A stretch of DNA of 33,183 nucleotides from the NCBI GenBank assembly GCA_005800465.1, contig SYFI01000011.1:1-33183 (forward strand), in the 5' to 3' direction. The translations under genes were made by a program, and so were the position numbers. The notes below the pieces were generated by a model. It saw nothing but the letters and a program-made list of their open reading frames with translations, did no database searches and was not told the origin of the DNA. Shown piece after piece: positions 10,023 through 18,279 of this stretch. Source of the DNA: Actinomycetota bacterium (GTDB lineage Bacteria > Actinomycetota > Thermoleophilia > Miltoncostaeales > Miltoncostaeaceae). Positions within the stretch are counted from its first letter, which is position 1; each line of letters begins with the position of its first letter.

Positions 10023-10220
10023 CTATCTCCTCCCCAGGAGCCGCAGGATTGCCGGACGGTCGACGTCTGCAATTGATGCCGGGCGCTTGATGGCGCGGTG
10101 GCGCTTGCTCGTGACCGTCTCGAGGTTATGCCGGAGCCCCGAGTGCACGTACATGATCTTGCCCTTGGGCGTCACGCGGAAGCGCTTCGAGGCCGACTTA
10201 TGGGTCTTCATCTTTGGCAT
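10023..10220 (-). CDS. rpmI: 50S ribosomal protein L35
   Basis: MPKMKTHKSASKRFRVTPKGKI...SGLRHNLETVTSKRHR. Confidence 0.96.
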   Translation of the reverse strand: MPKMKTHKSASKRFRVTPKGKIMYVHSGLRHNLETVTSKRHRAIKRPASIADVDRPAILRLLGRR

Positions 10221-10246
10221 CTGGGGAACTCGTTCTCTCTTCTTGC

Positions 10247-10939
10247 TTAGGCGGAGGCGGCGTTCTCGGAAGTGGACTCTTCGGCAGGCGGTGCAGGTGC
10301 AGGTACGTCGGCGACAGGTACAGGTGCGGACTCTGGTGCATCGGCGACAGGCGCGGCGGTCTCCGTCACAGGAGCGTCAGGCTTGTCGGTCAGTGCCTTG
10401 AGCGGCGCCAGCATCATGATCATGTTGCGTCCATCAAGGTTCGGACGGCTCTCGATGAGTGCCAGATCCTCAACCTCCCCGGCCAACTTGAGGAGGATTG
10501 CCTCGCCACGCTCAGGGTGCATCAACTCGCGCCCCCTGAACATGATCGTCACCTTGACCTTGTCCCGGTTCTTGAGGAAACGCAGGACATGTCCCTTTTT
10601 GGTGGCGTAGTCGTGCGGATCGATCTTTGGCCGGAACTTGATCTCCTTGATAGTGATCGTGCTCTGGTGCTTTCGCGCCTGCTTTGCCTTCTGCTCCTGC
10701 TCGTAGCGCCACTTACCGTAATCCATGATCCGGCATACGGGTGGACGGCCCTCAGGAGCTACCTCGACCAGGTCGAGATTGAGCTCAATGGCGATGTCCA
10801 GCGCGTCCTGCGCGCGCATCTCGCCCCGGTTCTCGCCTTCGTCATCGATGAGCCTGACCAACTCCACGCGAATGGCTTCGTTGATCCGGGTCGAAGGACC
10901 GGCGGGCGGACGAGTATCTGGACCGCGCCTAGGAGGCAC
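10247..10939 (-). CDS. infC: Translation initiation factor IF-3 with Ala/Pro-rich C-terminal extension
   Basis: INEAIR...ALDIAIELNLDLVEVAPEGRPPVCRIMDYGKWRYEQEQKAKQARK...IKEIKFRPKIDPHDYATKKGHVLRFL; GTG start. Confidence 0.95.
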   Translation of the reverse strand: MPPRRGPDTRPPAGPSTRINEAIRVELVRLIDDEGENRGEMRAQDALDIAIELNLDLVEVAPEGRPPVCRIMDYGKWRYEQEQKAKQARKHQSTITIKEIKFRPKIDPHDYATKKGHVLRFLKNRDKVKVTIMFRGRELMHPERGEAILLKLAGEVEDLALIESRPNLDGRNMIMMLAPLKALTDKPDAPVTETAAPVADAPESAPVPVADVPAPAPPAEESTSENAASA

Positions 10940-11055
10940 GCGCTACGGGCGTCGTCAGGCGAGCCCCTCCTGAAAATCGGGGCGCCGTGCGCCCGGTGAA
11001 TGAACGGTCGCCAGCACGGCGACATGCTCGCATCAATGCGAGCGCGGGCACCATA
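10940..11055 (-). promoter_or_regulatory. Putative promoter and structured 5' leader of infC-rpmI-rplT
   Basis: -10-like TATGGT (11050-11055), then three hairpins: gctcgcat/atgcgagc (11026-11043), gtcgcc/ggcgac (11007-11023), gggcgc/gcgccc (10980-10994). On the minus strand the last is followed by CGATTTTC. Confidence 0.5.
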
Positions 11056-11080
11056 GCAGGGAACCCGCCACCATCATCGC

Positions 11081-11803
11081 ATGCACGAAGTGACGATCGC
11101 GGGCCGCACGGTCCCGTACCGGTTGGTGCGCAATGCCCGATCGCGGCACGTGCGCATCACCTTTACCCCCGATGGCCTCAGAGTATCCGCCCCGACGCGC
11201 CTTTCTGATCGAGAGATCCGGCGTGCCGTGCAGTCAAAGGAGCGCTGGCTGCTTCGGCACGAGGCACTGCTGCACCCTCAGGTTCCCGAGCCCCTCATCG
11301 ATGGTCAGATGCTGCCTTTTCTCGATGGAGCCGTGGAACTGGGTATCCGGCACTCAACCCGTGGATCAGTGCGGCTGCGCCCCGACGACGCCCGCATGGC
11401 TGTGGCCGCACCCGATGCCGATGCCGTGCGGCCACTGGTGGAGCGCGGCTATCGAGGCGCCGCCCGGGACTGGTTTGCCCTCATGTGCGATCGCCATGCG
11501 CACCGAATGGGCGTGACCTACGCATCAATCGGCATCCGCGATCCCCGTACCCGGTGGGGATCGTGTTCGGCCCGGGGTGCACTCTCATTCAGCTGGCGGC
11601 TTATGATGGCTCCGGCCAGGGTGGCCGAGTACGTGGTGGTGCACGAGATGGCGCACCTCACCCACCTCGACCACTCCACCGCCTTCTGGGATCTGGTGCA
11701 GCACTTCAGCCCCGACTTCGCACGCGACCGCTTCTGGCTGCGCGATCACGGCGACTGGCTGTCGCGGGCGCCGGGCAATACCCCGCCCCCGCCGCTTGAT
11801 TAG
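11081..11803 (+). CDS. YgjP/SprT-like (M48-type) metallopeptidase
   Basis: RSRHVRITFTPDGLRVSAP...RWGSCSARGALSFSWRLMMAPARVAEYVVVHEMAHLTHLDHSTAFWDLV; HExxH motif. Confidence 0.85.
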   Translation: MHEVTIAGRTVPYRLVRNARSRHVRITFTPDGLRVSAPTRLSDREIRRAVQSKERWLLRHEALLHPQVPEPLIDGQMLPFLDGAVELGIRHSTRGSVRLRPDDARMAVAAPDADAVRPLVERGYRGAARDWFALMCDRHAHRMGVTYASIGIRDPRTRWGSCSARGALSFSWRLMMAPARVAEYVVVHEMAHLTHLDHSTAFWDLVQHFSPDFARDRFWLRDHGDWLSRAPGNTPPPPLD

Positions 11804-13188
11804 GGGCGGGTCTCCACAAAGGCATCCACCACACCGGGCACTTCATCACGAATGCGATGGCGTGTGGCACCTCCCAGCCCATGCGCCTCCTCCAGGGTGA
11901 CGGCGTCGCCCAGCGAGAGGGTGACAAAGGCCACCACGCCGTTCGCCGTCTCAACCAGACGCACATCGTGCGGGGGGCGACCGCATGCGTCGGTGGCCAC
12001 GGCCCACACCGCCCCCTCGATCTCAGCGCCGTCATCCACCACATGTCCGGCGCCAGAGGCCTCGAGCGGCTCAACGTGCGTGCGCACCCGCGAGATGCCG
12101 GGCACGTCGCGGGTCACGGCCGCATCCACGGCCGCGGCAACCTCACTGGCCTCACCCAGTTGCGTGCCAGCCGGCAACTTGAGATGCAACGTGGCCTCCA
12201 TCCGGGGTCCCAGGTGCATGATGCGCACATTGTGCACCTCACGCACGTGGGGAACCGCATGGGCAGCGGCGAGGACCCGCTCGGCGATGTCGGTGTCGTC
12301 ATCGTCGCGTGGCTCCACGTGCACCACCACGTCTGCGCCCGGGACGGCACGCTCGATGGCATCCTCCACCGCATCGGCCGCGGCGTGCGCACGACCCACC
12401 GCCTCGCCGGGGGGCACGCCGATGACCACGTCCGCGAACGAGCGACCGGCAGCCGAGCGCATTCGCAGCCGCCGCAGTTCAATTTCCGGGCCCAGCGCCT
12501 CGACCGCCTCGCGCGCAGCCAGTTCGTCGTCATCGGGCACCCGGTCCATAAGCACGCCCACGTTCTCGCGCATCAGGTGGCCGGCCGCGATGAGCACGAG
12601 CACCGACACGAACAGGGCCGCCACAGAGTCGGCGTTTCCCACCCCCGCCCGCACAAGCAGGAGCCCCACGAGCACCGCAGTGGTGCCGGCCAGATCGCTG
12701 GCGAAGTGAATGGCGCTTCCCTTGAGCGCCGCGCTTGAGTGCACCTTTGCCGCGCGGAACAGCGTGAGGGCGCGGACGAAATCGACGGCGATCACCAGCA
12801 CGGCCACGGTGATGATCCACCACGCGGCGTCAACCTCATGCCCGCCCTGAACGATTCGCAAAATGGCTTCAACAGCGATCCAGATGCTCACCGCGACCAG
12901 CACGGCACCTTCGGCCAGCGCAGACAGGTGCTCGGCCTTGCCGTGCCCGTAGGCATGCTCGCGATCAGCGGGGCGGGCTGCCACGCGAAGGGCGACGAAG
13001 GCGAGGACCGCCGCCACCAGGTCGGTGCCCGAATGGATGGCCTCGGAAATGAAGGCGAGGCTGCCCGATGCGAGGCCGGCGGCCAGCTTGACGCCGATAA
13101 GGAATAGAGCTGCACCGATGGACACCATCGCGATGCGTCGCGGTGACGCTGCGCCGTGGTCCCGAGAGTGTTCGTGACTTGAACTCAC
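11800..13188 (-). CDS. Cation diffusion facilitator (CDF) transporter with extended cytoplasmic region
   Basis: SGSLAFISEAIHSGTDLVAA, AHASDLAGT-type TM motifs (GSAIHFASDLAGT); about three ferredoxin-like/ZT_dimer-like C-terminal units. Confidence 0.83.
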   Translation of the reverse strand: MSSSHEHSRDHGAASPRRIAMVSIGAALFLIGVKLAAGLASGSLAFISEAIHSGTDLVAAVLAFVALRVAARPADREHAYGHGKAEHLSALAEGAVLVAVSIWIAVEAILRIVQGGHEVDAAWWIITVAVLVIAVDFVRALTLFRAAKVHSSAALKGSAIHFASDLAGTTAVLVGLLLVRAGVGNADSVAALFVSVLVLIAAGHLMRENVGVLMDRVPDDDELAAREAVEALGPEIELRRLRMRSAAGRSFADVVIGVPPGEAVGRAHAAADAVEDAIERAVPGADVVVHVEPRDDDDTDIAERVLAAAHAVPHVREVHNVRIMHLGPRMEATLHLKLPAGTQLGEASEVAAAVDAAVTRDVPGISRVRTHVEPLEASGAGHVVDDGAEIEGAVWAVATDACGRPPHDVRLVETANGVVAFVTLSLGDAVTLEEAHGLGGATRHRIRDEVPGVVDAFVETRP

Positions 13189-13218
13189 ATACTGATGATG
13201 GCATCCGGCGAAACGGCG

Positions 13219-13234
13219 TAGGTTCCCGGTCGTG
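13219..13234 (+). promoter_or_regulatory. Putative leaderless promoter (TAGGTT-N7-GTG)
   Basis: TANNNT -10-like hexamer 7 nt before the GTG start. Confidence 0.45.
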
Positions 13235-14142
13235 CTGCAGGGCATCCATCACGTCACGGCCATCACCGGCGACGCCGCCGCCAACGTGCGCTTCTACGCG
13301 GGCGTGCTGGGCCTGCGCCTGGTCAAGACCACGGTCAATCACGACGAACCCGGCACGTATCACCTGTATTACGGCGATGAGGGCGGGCGACCACGCACGT
13401 TGATCACGTTCTTTGAAGTGCCGGGGGCTGCACCGGGCCAGCCGGGCGGCGGCATGTTCCACTCGGTGGCCTGGCGCGTGGCCGATCAGCCGGCACTCGA
13501 CTTCTGGGAGCAGCGCCTCGCAGCGCACGACACAGTGGTGGACCGGGGGGATGACCGTCTCGCCTTCGCCGACCCGGAGGGGCTCTCGCATGTACTCATC
13601 GCGCGGGGCACCCGCGATGACGATTCGCCAGCCCAAGGGAATGGCGTGCCACCCGAGCACGCGCTGAGGGAGATCATCGGTGTCGAGGCGATGTCGCTGG
13701 CCCCTGAGCGATCGCGGGCGGCGCTGGTGGGGGCCTTGGAATGGCTGATCTTGGCGAATCGCTCGTGGTGGGATCGGGCGATCATGTGGGGCGCGTGGGG
13801 CTGCACCCAGAGCCGATGTCGCGTGGGGCACAGGGTGCGGGCAACATTCATCACGTCGCCTTCGCGAGCCCAGATGCTGATCACAAGAAGTGGCGCGAAC
13901 GGCTGACCGGTGGCCATCTGGCCCCCACCCAGATGGTTGACCGCATCTACTTCAAGTCGGTGTACGCACGCGAGCCGGGTGGTCTGCTGGTGGAGGTGGC
14001 CACGATTGGCCCCGGGATGGCCGTCGACGAGGATCCCGAAGTAATGGGAATCGCACTGGCGCTGCCACCGTGGCTTGAGCCCCACCGCACCAGCATTGAG
14101 GCGCGCCTCACCCCCATCCACAACCCGAGAACGCACGGATGA
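13232..14142 (+). pseudogene. Ring-cleaving dioxygenase / glyoxalase-family gene, frameshifted near 13740
   Basis: Frame 1: MLQGIHHVTAITGDAAANVRFYAGVLGLRLVKTTVNHDEPGTYHLYYGDE...EIIGVEAMSLAPERSRAALVGAL. A second frame from about 13740 continues GAGNIHHVAFASPDADHKKWRERL...RIYFKSVYAREPGGLLVEVATIGPGMAVDED. Confidence 0.75.
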
Positions 14143-14765
14143 CCGCAGTGGTGCGGCCGCCGGATAACGGGCGGCCCACCCTGCTGCTGTTGCACGGCCG
14201 TGGTGGTGGCGAGCATGACCTGGTGGGCGTGGCCGAGGCCGTAGCGCCCGGCTGGGGAATCATCGCTCCACGGGGTCCTGAGGCGGAAGGGGGAGGCCAT
14301 GCCTGGTTCACCCACTATGCCATCGGCGTGCCGGTGATTGAGAGCCTCGATATGCGCTTGGGCGAAACGGCCGAGGTCGCCGCAGGGCTGGCCGCAGACG
14401 CCGGCGTAACGGGTCCAATGGTGGTGATGGGATTCTCAAATGGCGGCATGATCGCCGGTGCGCTCGCCTGCGCTCGCCCCGATCTGGTGGGCGGCGTCGC
14501 CCTGCTGTGCAGCGCTTATCCGCTGCCCCCACACATCTACGCCATGGGCGGGCTCGCCGGAATGCCCATGGTCGCCCTGTCGGGCGGGGCCGACCCATTT
14601 CATCCACCCGACGTGCATGCGGCGGGCGTGGCGGCATACCGGGCCGCCGGTGCGCACGTAAGTGAAACCATTGATACGGCGGGGACGCACAGTGTTACCC
14701 CAGAACATGTCCGGATTCTTCGAAAGTGGCTTGAGGGCTGGGAAACGGACGTTTTTCGGGGCTGA
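14139..14765 (+). CDS. Phospholipase/carboxylesterase-family alpha/beta hydrolase (MhqD-like)
   Basis: TLLLLHGRGGGEHDLVGVAEAV, MGFSNGGMIAGALAC (GFSNG elbow), LSGGADPFHP, GTHSVT; overlaps the upstream gene by 4 nt. Confidence 0.8.
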   Translation: MTAVVRPPDNGRPTLLLLHGRGGGEHDLVGVAEAVAPGWGIIAPRGPEAEGGGHAWFTHYAIGVPVIESLDMRLGETAEVAAGLAADAGVTGPMVVMGFSNGGMIAGALACARPDLVGGVALLCSAYPLPPHIYAMGGLAGMPMVALSGGADPFHPPDVHAAGVAAYRAAGAHVSETIDTAGTHSVTPEHVRILRKWLEGWETDVFRG

Positions 14766-14784
14766 GCGCATCCGAGCGCGTTCG

Positions 14785-14805
14785 TACACTTACGAACATG
14801 CGTTC
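14785..14805 (+). promoter_or_regulatory. Putative leaderless promoter overlapped by a LexA/SOS-box-like operator
   Basis: TACACT (14785-14790) 7 nt before ATG 14798; GAACATGCGTTC (14794-14805) fits GAACN4GTTC; 7-bp inverted repeat GTTCGTA-cact-TACGAAC (14780-14797). Confidence 0.45.
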
Positions 14806-15109
14806 TCACCACCAAAGCAAGCGGCCCGCTGGTGCCGCACAGCTCAGGCTCATCACCACGCCGGATGACACCCGCGAGGTCATCTCGCCCGTCCACAGGC
14901 CCCGCGCATCACGCGCCGGGCGCAACCTGCGCATGGCGGAGCGCCTTGACCAGATCGCGATCGACGCGCAGCGCGAGGCTGCCGAGGCCGTTATGGCCCA
15001 CGACGACGTGAGCGCTCGTGAGTTACTCGATCGCGCGAGTGCCGCCAGGCGTGCTGCTGCCCTGCTGCGTGCGGGTCCATCGGGCGTTCGCGACCTGCTC
15101 GCCTCGTAG
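14798..15109 (+). CDS. Hypothetical 103-aa basic/alpha-helical protein
   Basis: Intact ORF with promoter-like sequence immediately upstream; no family recognised. Confidence 0.6.
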   Translation: MRSHHQSKRPAGAAQLRLITTPDDTREVISPVHRPRASRAGRNLRMAERLDQIAIDAQREAAEAVMAHDDVSARELLDRASAARRAAALLRAGPSGVRDLLAS

Positions 15110-15172
15110 CCATCGCAGTGCGTCGTGCCCCATGGTGGCCTCGCCGCGTTTTCCTACCTGAGGTTGACAGCC

Positions 15173-16075
15173 ATGATCTTCCGCAGCCGCACTCGCACCC
15201 GAGTCACTGCAGGAGCCGTACTCGCGCTGGCCGCGATTCCGCTGACCGGCTGCGGAGGGAGCGACTCCAGCCCATCCGCCGATACCTCCGCGGCGGCCGC
15301 TACCGGATCCGGTGCCGGCACCGCTGCCGTTGACACCACGGCCACCGATGCCACATCCACCACCGGGTACGCCGACCTGCGCGACGAACTGACGAGTCTC
15401 GGGGCCGAGCTCAACACGTTCTGGAAGGCGAATCTGGGCGACGCCGGTACCCGGAAGGACGCTCTCGTGAAGGTGGTGGAGACCGTCGGCCAGACCGCCT
15501 GCGGCCAGATGGACGCCGCCGACACCGGCCCGGCGTACTGCGACGCCGACGCAACGATGGTGCTGCCCATCGCCTTCTTCCGCGACCGCCTCATCGGCGT
15601 CACCGACCAGGGTGGCAACGACGCCGCGGTGGCAGACGTGGTGGCCCACGAGTTCGGGCATCACGTGCAGGCCCTCAGCGGCATCTCCGAGGCCACCAGC
15701 CAGGCCGTCGAGGACAACCCCGACGCGGCCAACCTCATGTCCGTGGCCAATGAGATGAGTGCCGACTGCCTGATGGGTGCCTGAATGTCGACGGTGCGGG
15801 ACGAGGGACGCATTGAGGACGGGGATATCGAGGAGGTGCTCGGGGCGCTTGAGCGCATCGGCGACGACCGCCTCACCGGCGACGCCGGCCAGGTGGCCGA
15901 TGCCGCCACGTGTAACCACGGAACCTCTGCCCAGCGAAGGTACTGGTTCGCTCAGGGCTACGACACGGGCAACGTGGAGAAGTGTGGCGTCGTCTACGAC
16001 GACCTCGTCAACGGCACGCTGGAGAAGGAGTTGAAGGCCGGCACCGACGCCGTGAACAGCAGCACCACGCCCTAG
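15173..16075 (+). pseudogene. Neutral zinc metallopeptidase (YpfJ/COG2321-like) lipoprotein with an in-frame TGA at 15782-15784
   Basis: Lipobox LAAIPLTGC; VVAHEFGHHVQALSGI; MSADCLMGA-*-MSTVRDEGRIEDGDIEEVLGALERIGDDRL...GTSAQRRYWFAQGYDTG, in the same frame on both sides of the TGA. Confidence 0.75.
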
Positions 16076-16076
16076 A

Positions 16077-16208
16077 TCAGGAGGCCCCGCCGGGGATCCA
16101 CACGTAGGTGCAATTGCCACATCGGCGCACGTCCTGGCCGATGTCCTCCGAATCGCGCTCCCCACACGTGGGACAGCGCGGCTGATCCTCCGCCGCATCA
16201 TCACTCAT
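16077..16208 (-). CDS. 43-aa zinc-ribbon protein (below the ORF-track length cutoff)
   Basis: Translation MSDDAAEDQPRCPTCGERDSEDIGQDVRRCGNCTYVWIPGGAS* has two CxxC pairs. TAGCCT lies 6 nt upstream of the ATG. Confidence 0.65.
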   Translation of the reverse strand: MSDDAAEDQPRCPTCGERDSEDIGQDVRRCGNCTYVWIPGGAS

Positions 16209-16276
16209 GCGCCGAGGCTAGCGACACGATGCGTAATCGGGCGCGCCGAGGGCCATCCCCGGCTACGGTCCCTTGA

Positions 16277-17287
16277 GTGACCTCGCGTGCGGACACCGGT
16301 CTCTGGGCCGATCTGCTGCTCACCCCGGAGACCGTCACCCGCACGGTCACCCATGCCGAAGGCTTCGATGATGTCGCCGCGCTCCTTACCGCGCCGGGTG
16401 TGCAGAGGGTCGTCGTCACTGGCAATGGCGCGCAGTGGCACGTCGCCCTGGCGCTGTCGCTTGCTTGGCTCGACGTACCCCACCCCCCGGTTGACCTCAT
16501 TGCTGTGCCGGGTGGTCTGGTGGCCCGTGGTGCATTCGCCTGGCGCGAGGGCGACCGCCTGCTCGCGCTCTCAAGCTCCGGCGAGTTCAGGGACGTCATC
16601 GAGGCGATCGCATCGGGGGCGCCGCGCCCCATTGCGGCCATCACCGCTAATGCCGGGTCAACGATCGGCGCGGCTGCCGAGGCGCGGGCAATGGTGGTGG
16701 TGGACACCCTGCGGGCACGCACTCACACTCAGGGATATGCCGGATCGCTCGCGACCGGTCTGGCCATCATCGCCCGCATGTCGGAGGACGATGTGCTGGG
16801 CCGTGCCGTGCTGGGCGCCGGGCAGACCCTGGCCGCGCTGGTGGACGCCGCCGGGGCCAGCGCACGGGATGCTGGCCCACGCCCCCATGCCGGAGTGTGC
16901 GTGGGCACCGGGCCCGCCTGGCCGGCCGCGCTGCACACGGCGCTGTGCCTTCGCGAGGTGTCCATCCTGCCGGTGGATGGCTATGAAACCCGCGAAGGGG
17001 CCACGACCGGGCGCTTCGCCACCATCCCAGGCGATCTTGCCGTGACGGTCGCTGGCGTGCAGCCGGACCCACTGCTCATGGAAGCCGCGACCATTTTCAC
17101 CGAGGGCGGTGCACGGGTTGTCGCGCTCCAGGGCGCGCCGGATGCCGACCCGCGGCTCGCCCCCATCTTCGCGCTGCCCGCCGCTACTGCACTGGCGAGC
17201 GACCGGGCGCCCCTCGCCGCCCGCGATGCCGACGCGCCGGCCTGGGCGGGCGCGTACGACCGCACCTCGCGGGGGACGGGGCACTGA
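16277..17287 (+). CDS. SIS-domain protein (sugar isomerase-like)
   Basis: VVVTGNGAQWHVALALSLAWL, LLALSSSGEFRDVIEAI (SIS phosphosugar-binding loop), second SIS half AGVCVGTGPAWPAALHTALCLREVSILPVDGYETRE. TACGGT-N7-GTG upstream. Confidence 0.8.
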   Translation: MTSRADTGLWADLLLTPETVTRTVTHAEGFDDVAALLTAPGVQRVVVTGNGAQWHVALALSLAWLDVPHPPVDLIAVPGGLVARGAFAWREGDRLLALSSSGEFRDVIEAIASGAPRPIAAITANAGSTIGAAAEARAMVVVDTLRARTHTQGYAGSLATGLAIIARMSEDDVLGRAVLGAGQTLAALVDAAGASARDAGPRPHAGVCVGTGPAWPAALHTALCLREVSILPVDGYETREGATTGRFATIPGDLAVTVAGVQPDPLLMEAATIFTEGGARVVALQGAPDADPRLAPIFALPAATALASDRAPLAARDADAPAWAGAYDRTSRGTGH

Positions 17288-17289
17288 CA

Positions 17290-18072
17290 ATGCGAGTGCT
17301 CCATATCTCCCCGCACCCCGATGACGAACTGATGGGTGCGCCCGCAACGCTGATGGCCCTGCGAGACGCCGGTCACGAGGTGACCAATCTGGCCTTGGCT
17401 CTGGGCCGCGAGGCTGACCACGAGCGGCGACGCGCAGAGCTCACCGAGGCGTGCCGCCGTGCCGGATTCGCCCTCCGCATCGTCGATCCCCCAATCCTGA
17501 TGTCATCTGGAGACGACCTGCTGGCAGCTGAGGCGGCCGCCCGCGATCACATCGCCGCAGCACTCAGTGGCCCGGACCCGCCCGATCTGATCGTTGGCCC
17601 CGGACCGCATGATGTGCACCACGGACACGAGATGACCGGTCGCGCAATACGGGACGTGCTCGCCGCGTCGGACGATTCTGTGCCGTGGTGGATGTGGGCG
17701 ATCTGGGGAGACCTCCCCATGCCCACGGTGGTGACAGCGCTTGATGACGAACGAGTGGGCGAGATCACCGAGGCCCTGTCCGCGCATGCCGGGGAGATGG
17801 AGCGCGCGGATCACCGCGTACAGATCGAGGCCCGCACACGTGTGGCGGCCATCCTAGCGGCCGAAAAGATCTTCGGCTTCGGCGCGCCCACACTCACCAC
17901 CGGCCGCGCCGAGGTGGTCACCGAGGTGGTACGCCGCGACGGCTACTGGCTTCTGGGGGCGCCACGCGCCCTCGACGCCCTTCACCCTCTCGCCAGCCCG
18001 CGCCCCCTTCGCGTCGATGCCTGGCTGAATGCACCGAGCGCGCGCGACCTGGCCAACAGCGCCATCCAATAG
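17290..18072 (+). CDS. PIG-L/LmbE family deacetylase
   Basis: MRVLHISPHPDDELMGAPATLMALRDAGHEV (HPDDE motif), GPHDVHHGHEMTGRAI. Confidence 0.88.
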   Translation: MRVLHISPHPDDELMGAPATLMALRDAGHEVTNLALALGREADHERRRAELTEACRRAGFALRIVDPPILMSSGDDLLAAEAAARDHIAAALSGPDPPDLIVGPGPHDVHHGHEMTGRAIRDVLAASDDSVPWWMWAIWGDLPMPTVVTALDDERVGEITEALSAHAGEMERADHRVQIEARTRVAAILAAEKIFGFGAPTLTTGRAEVVTEVVRRDGYWLLGAPRALDALHPLASPRPLRVDAWLNAPSARDLANSAIQ

Positions 18073-18115
18073 AAGCCACAACTTGGTGCATTCTGGGGCC
18101 TCCTGGAGCGTAACC

Positions 18116-18173
18116 CGGGGTCAGACCCCGGTGGGGGTCAGTCGCCGTCACAAATGTGCACGCCACGCGTGTG
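18116..18173. repeat. GGGGTCAGACCCC-family repeat, copy 1
   Basis: ggggtcagaccccggtgggggtcagtcgccgtcacaaatgtgcacgcc followed by a variant end acgcgtgtgg. Confidence 0.85.
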
Positions 18174-18181
18174 GGGAAAAC

Positions 18182-18238
18182 CTGGGGTCAGACCCCGGTG
18201 GGGGTCAGTCGCCGTCACAAATGTGCACGCCCCTTGTG
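18182..18238. repeat. GGGGTCAGACCCC-family repeat, copy 2
   Basis: Same core as copy 1, ending ccccttgtg. Confidence 0.85.
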
Positions 18239-18279
18239 AGCACGCATTTCGCCGGCGTCGGTACCTGATCGGTGCCTGC

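Noticed and set aside
15125-16075. Genome-wide UGA-to-Trp (or Gly) recoding
   Set aside because: Many intact genes in the window end at TGA in tight ATGA overlaps, so TGA works as a stop here.
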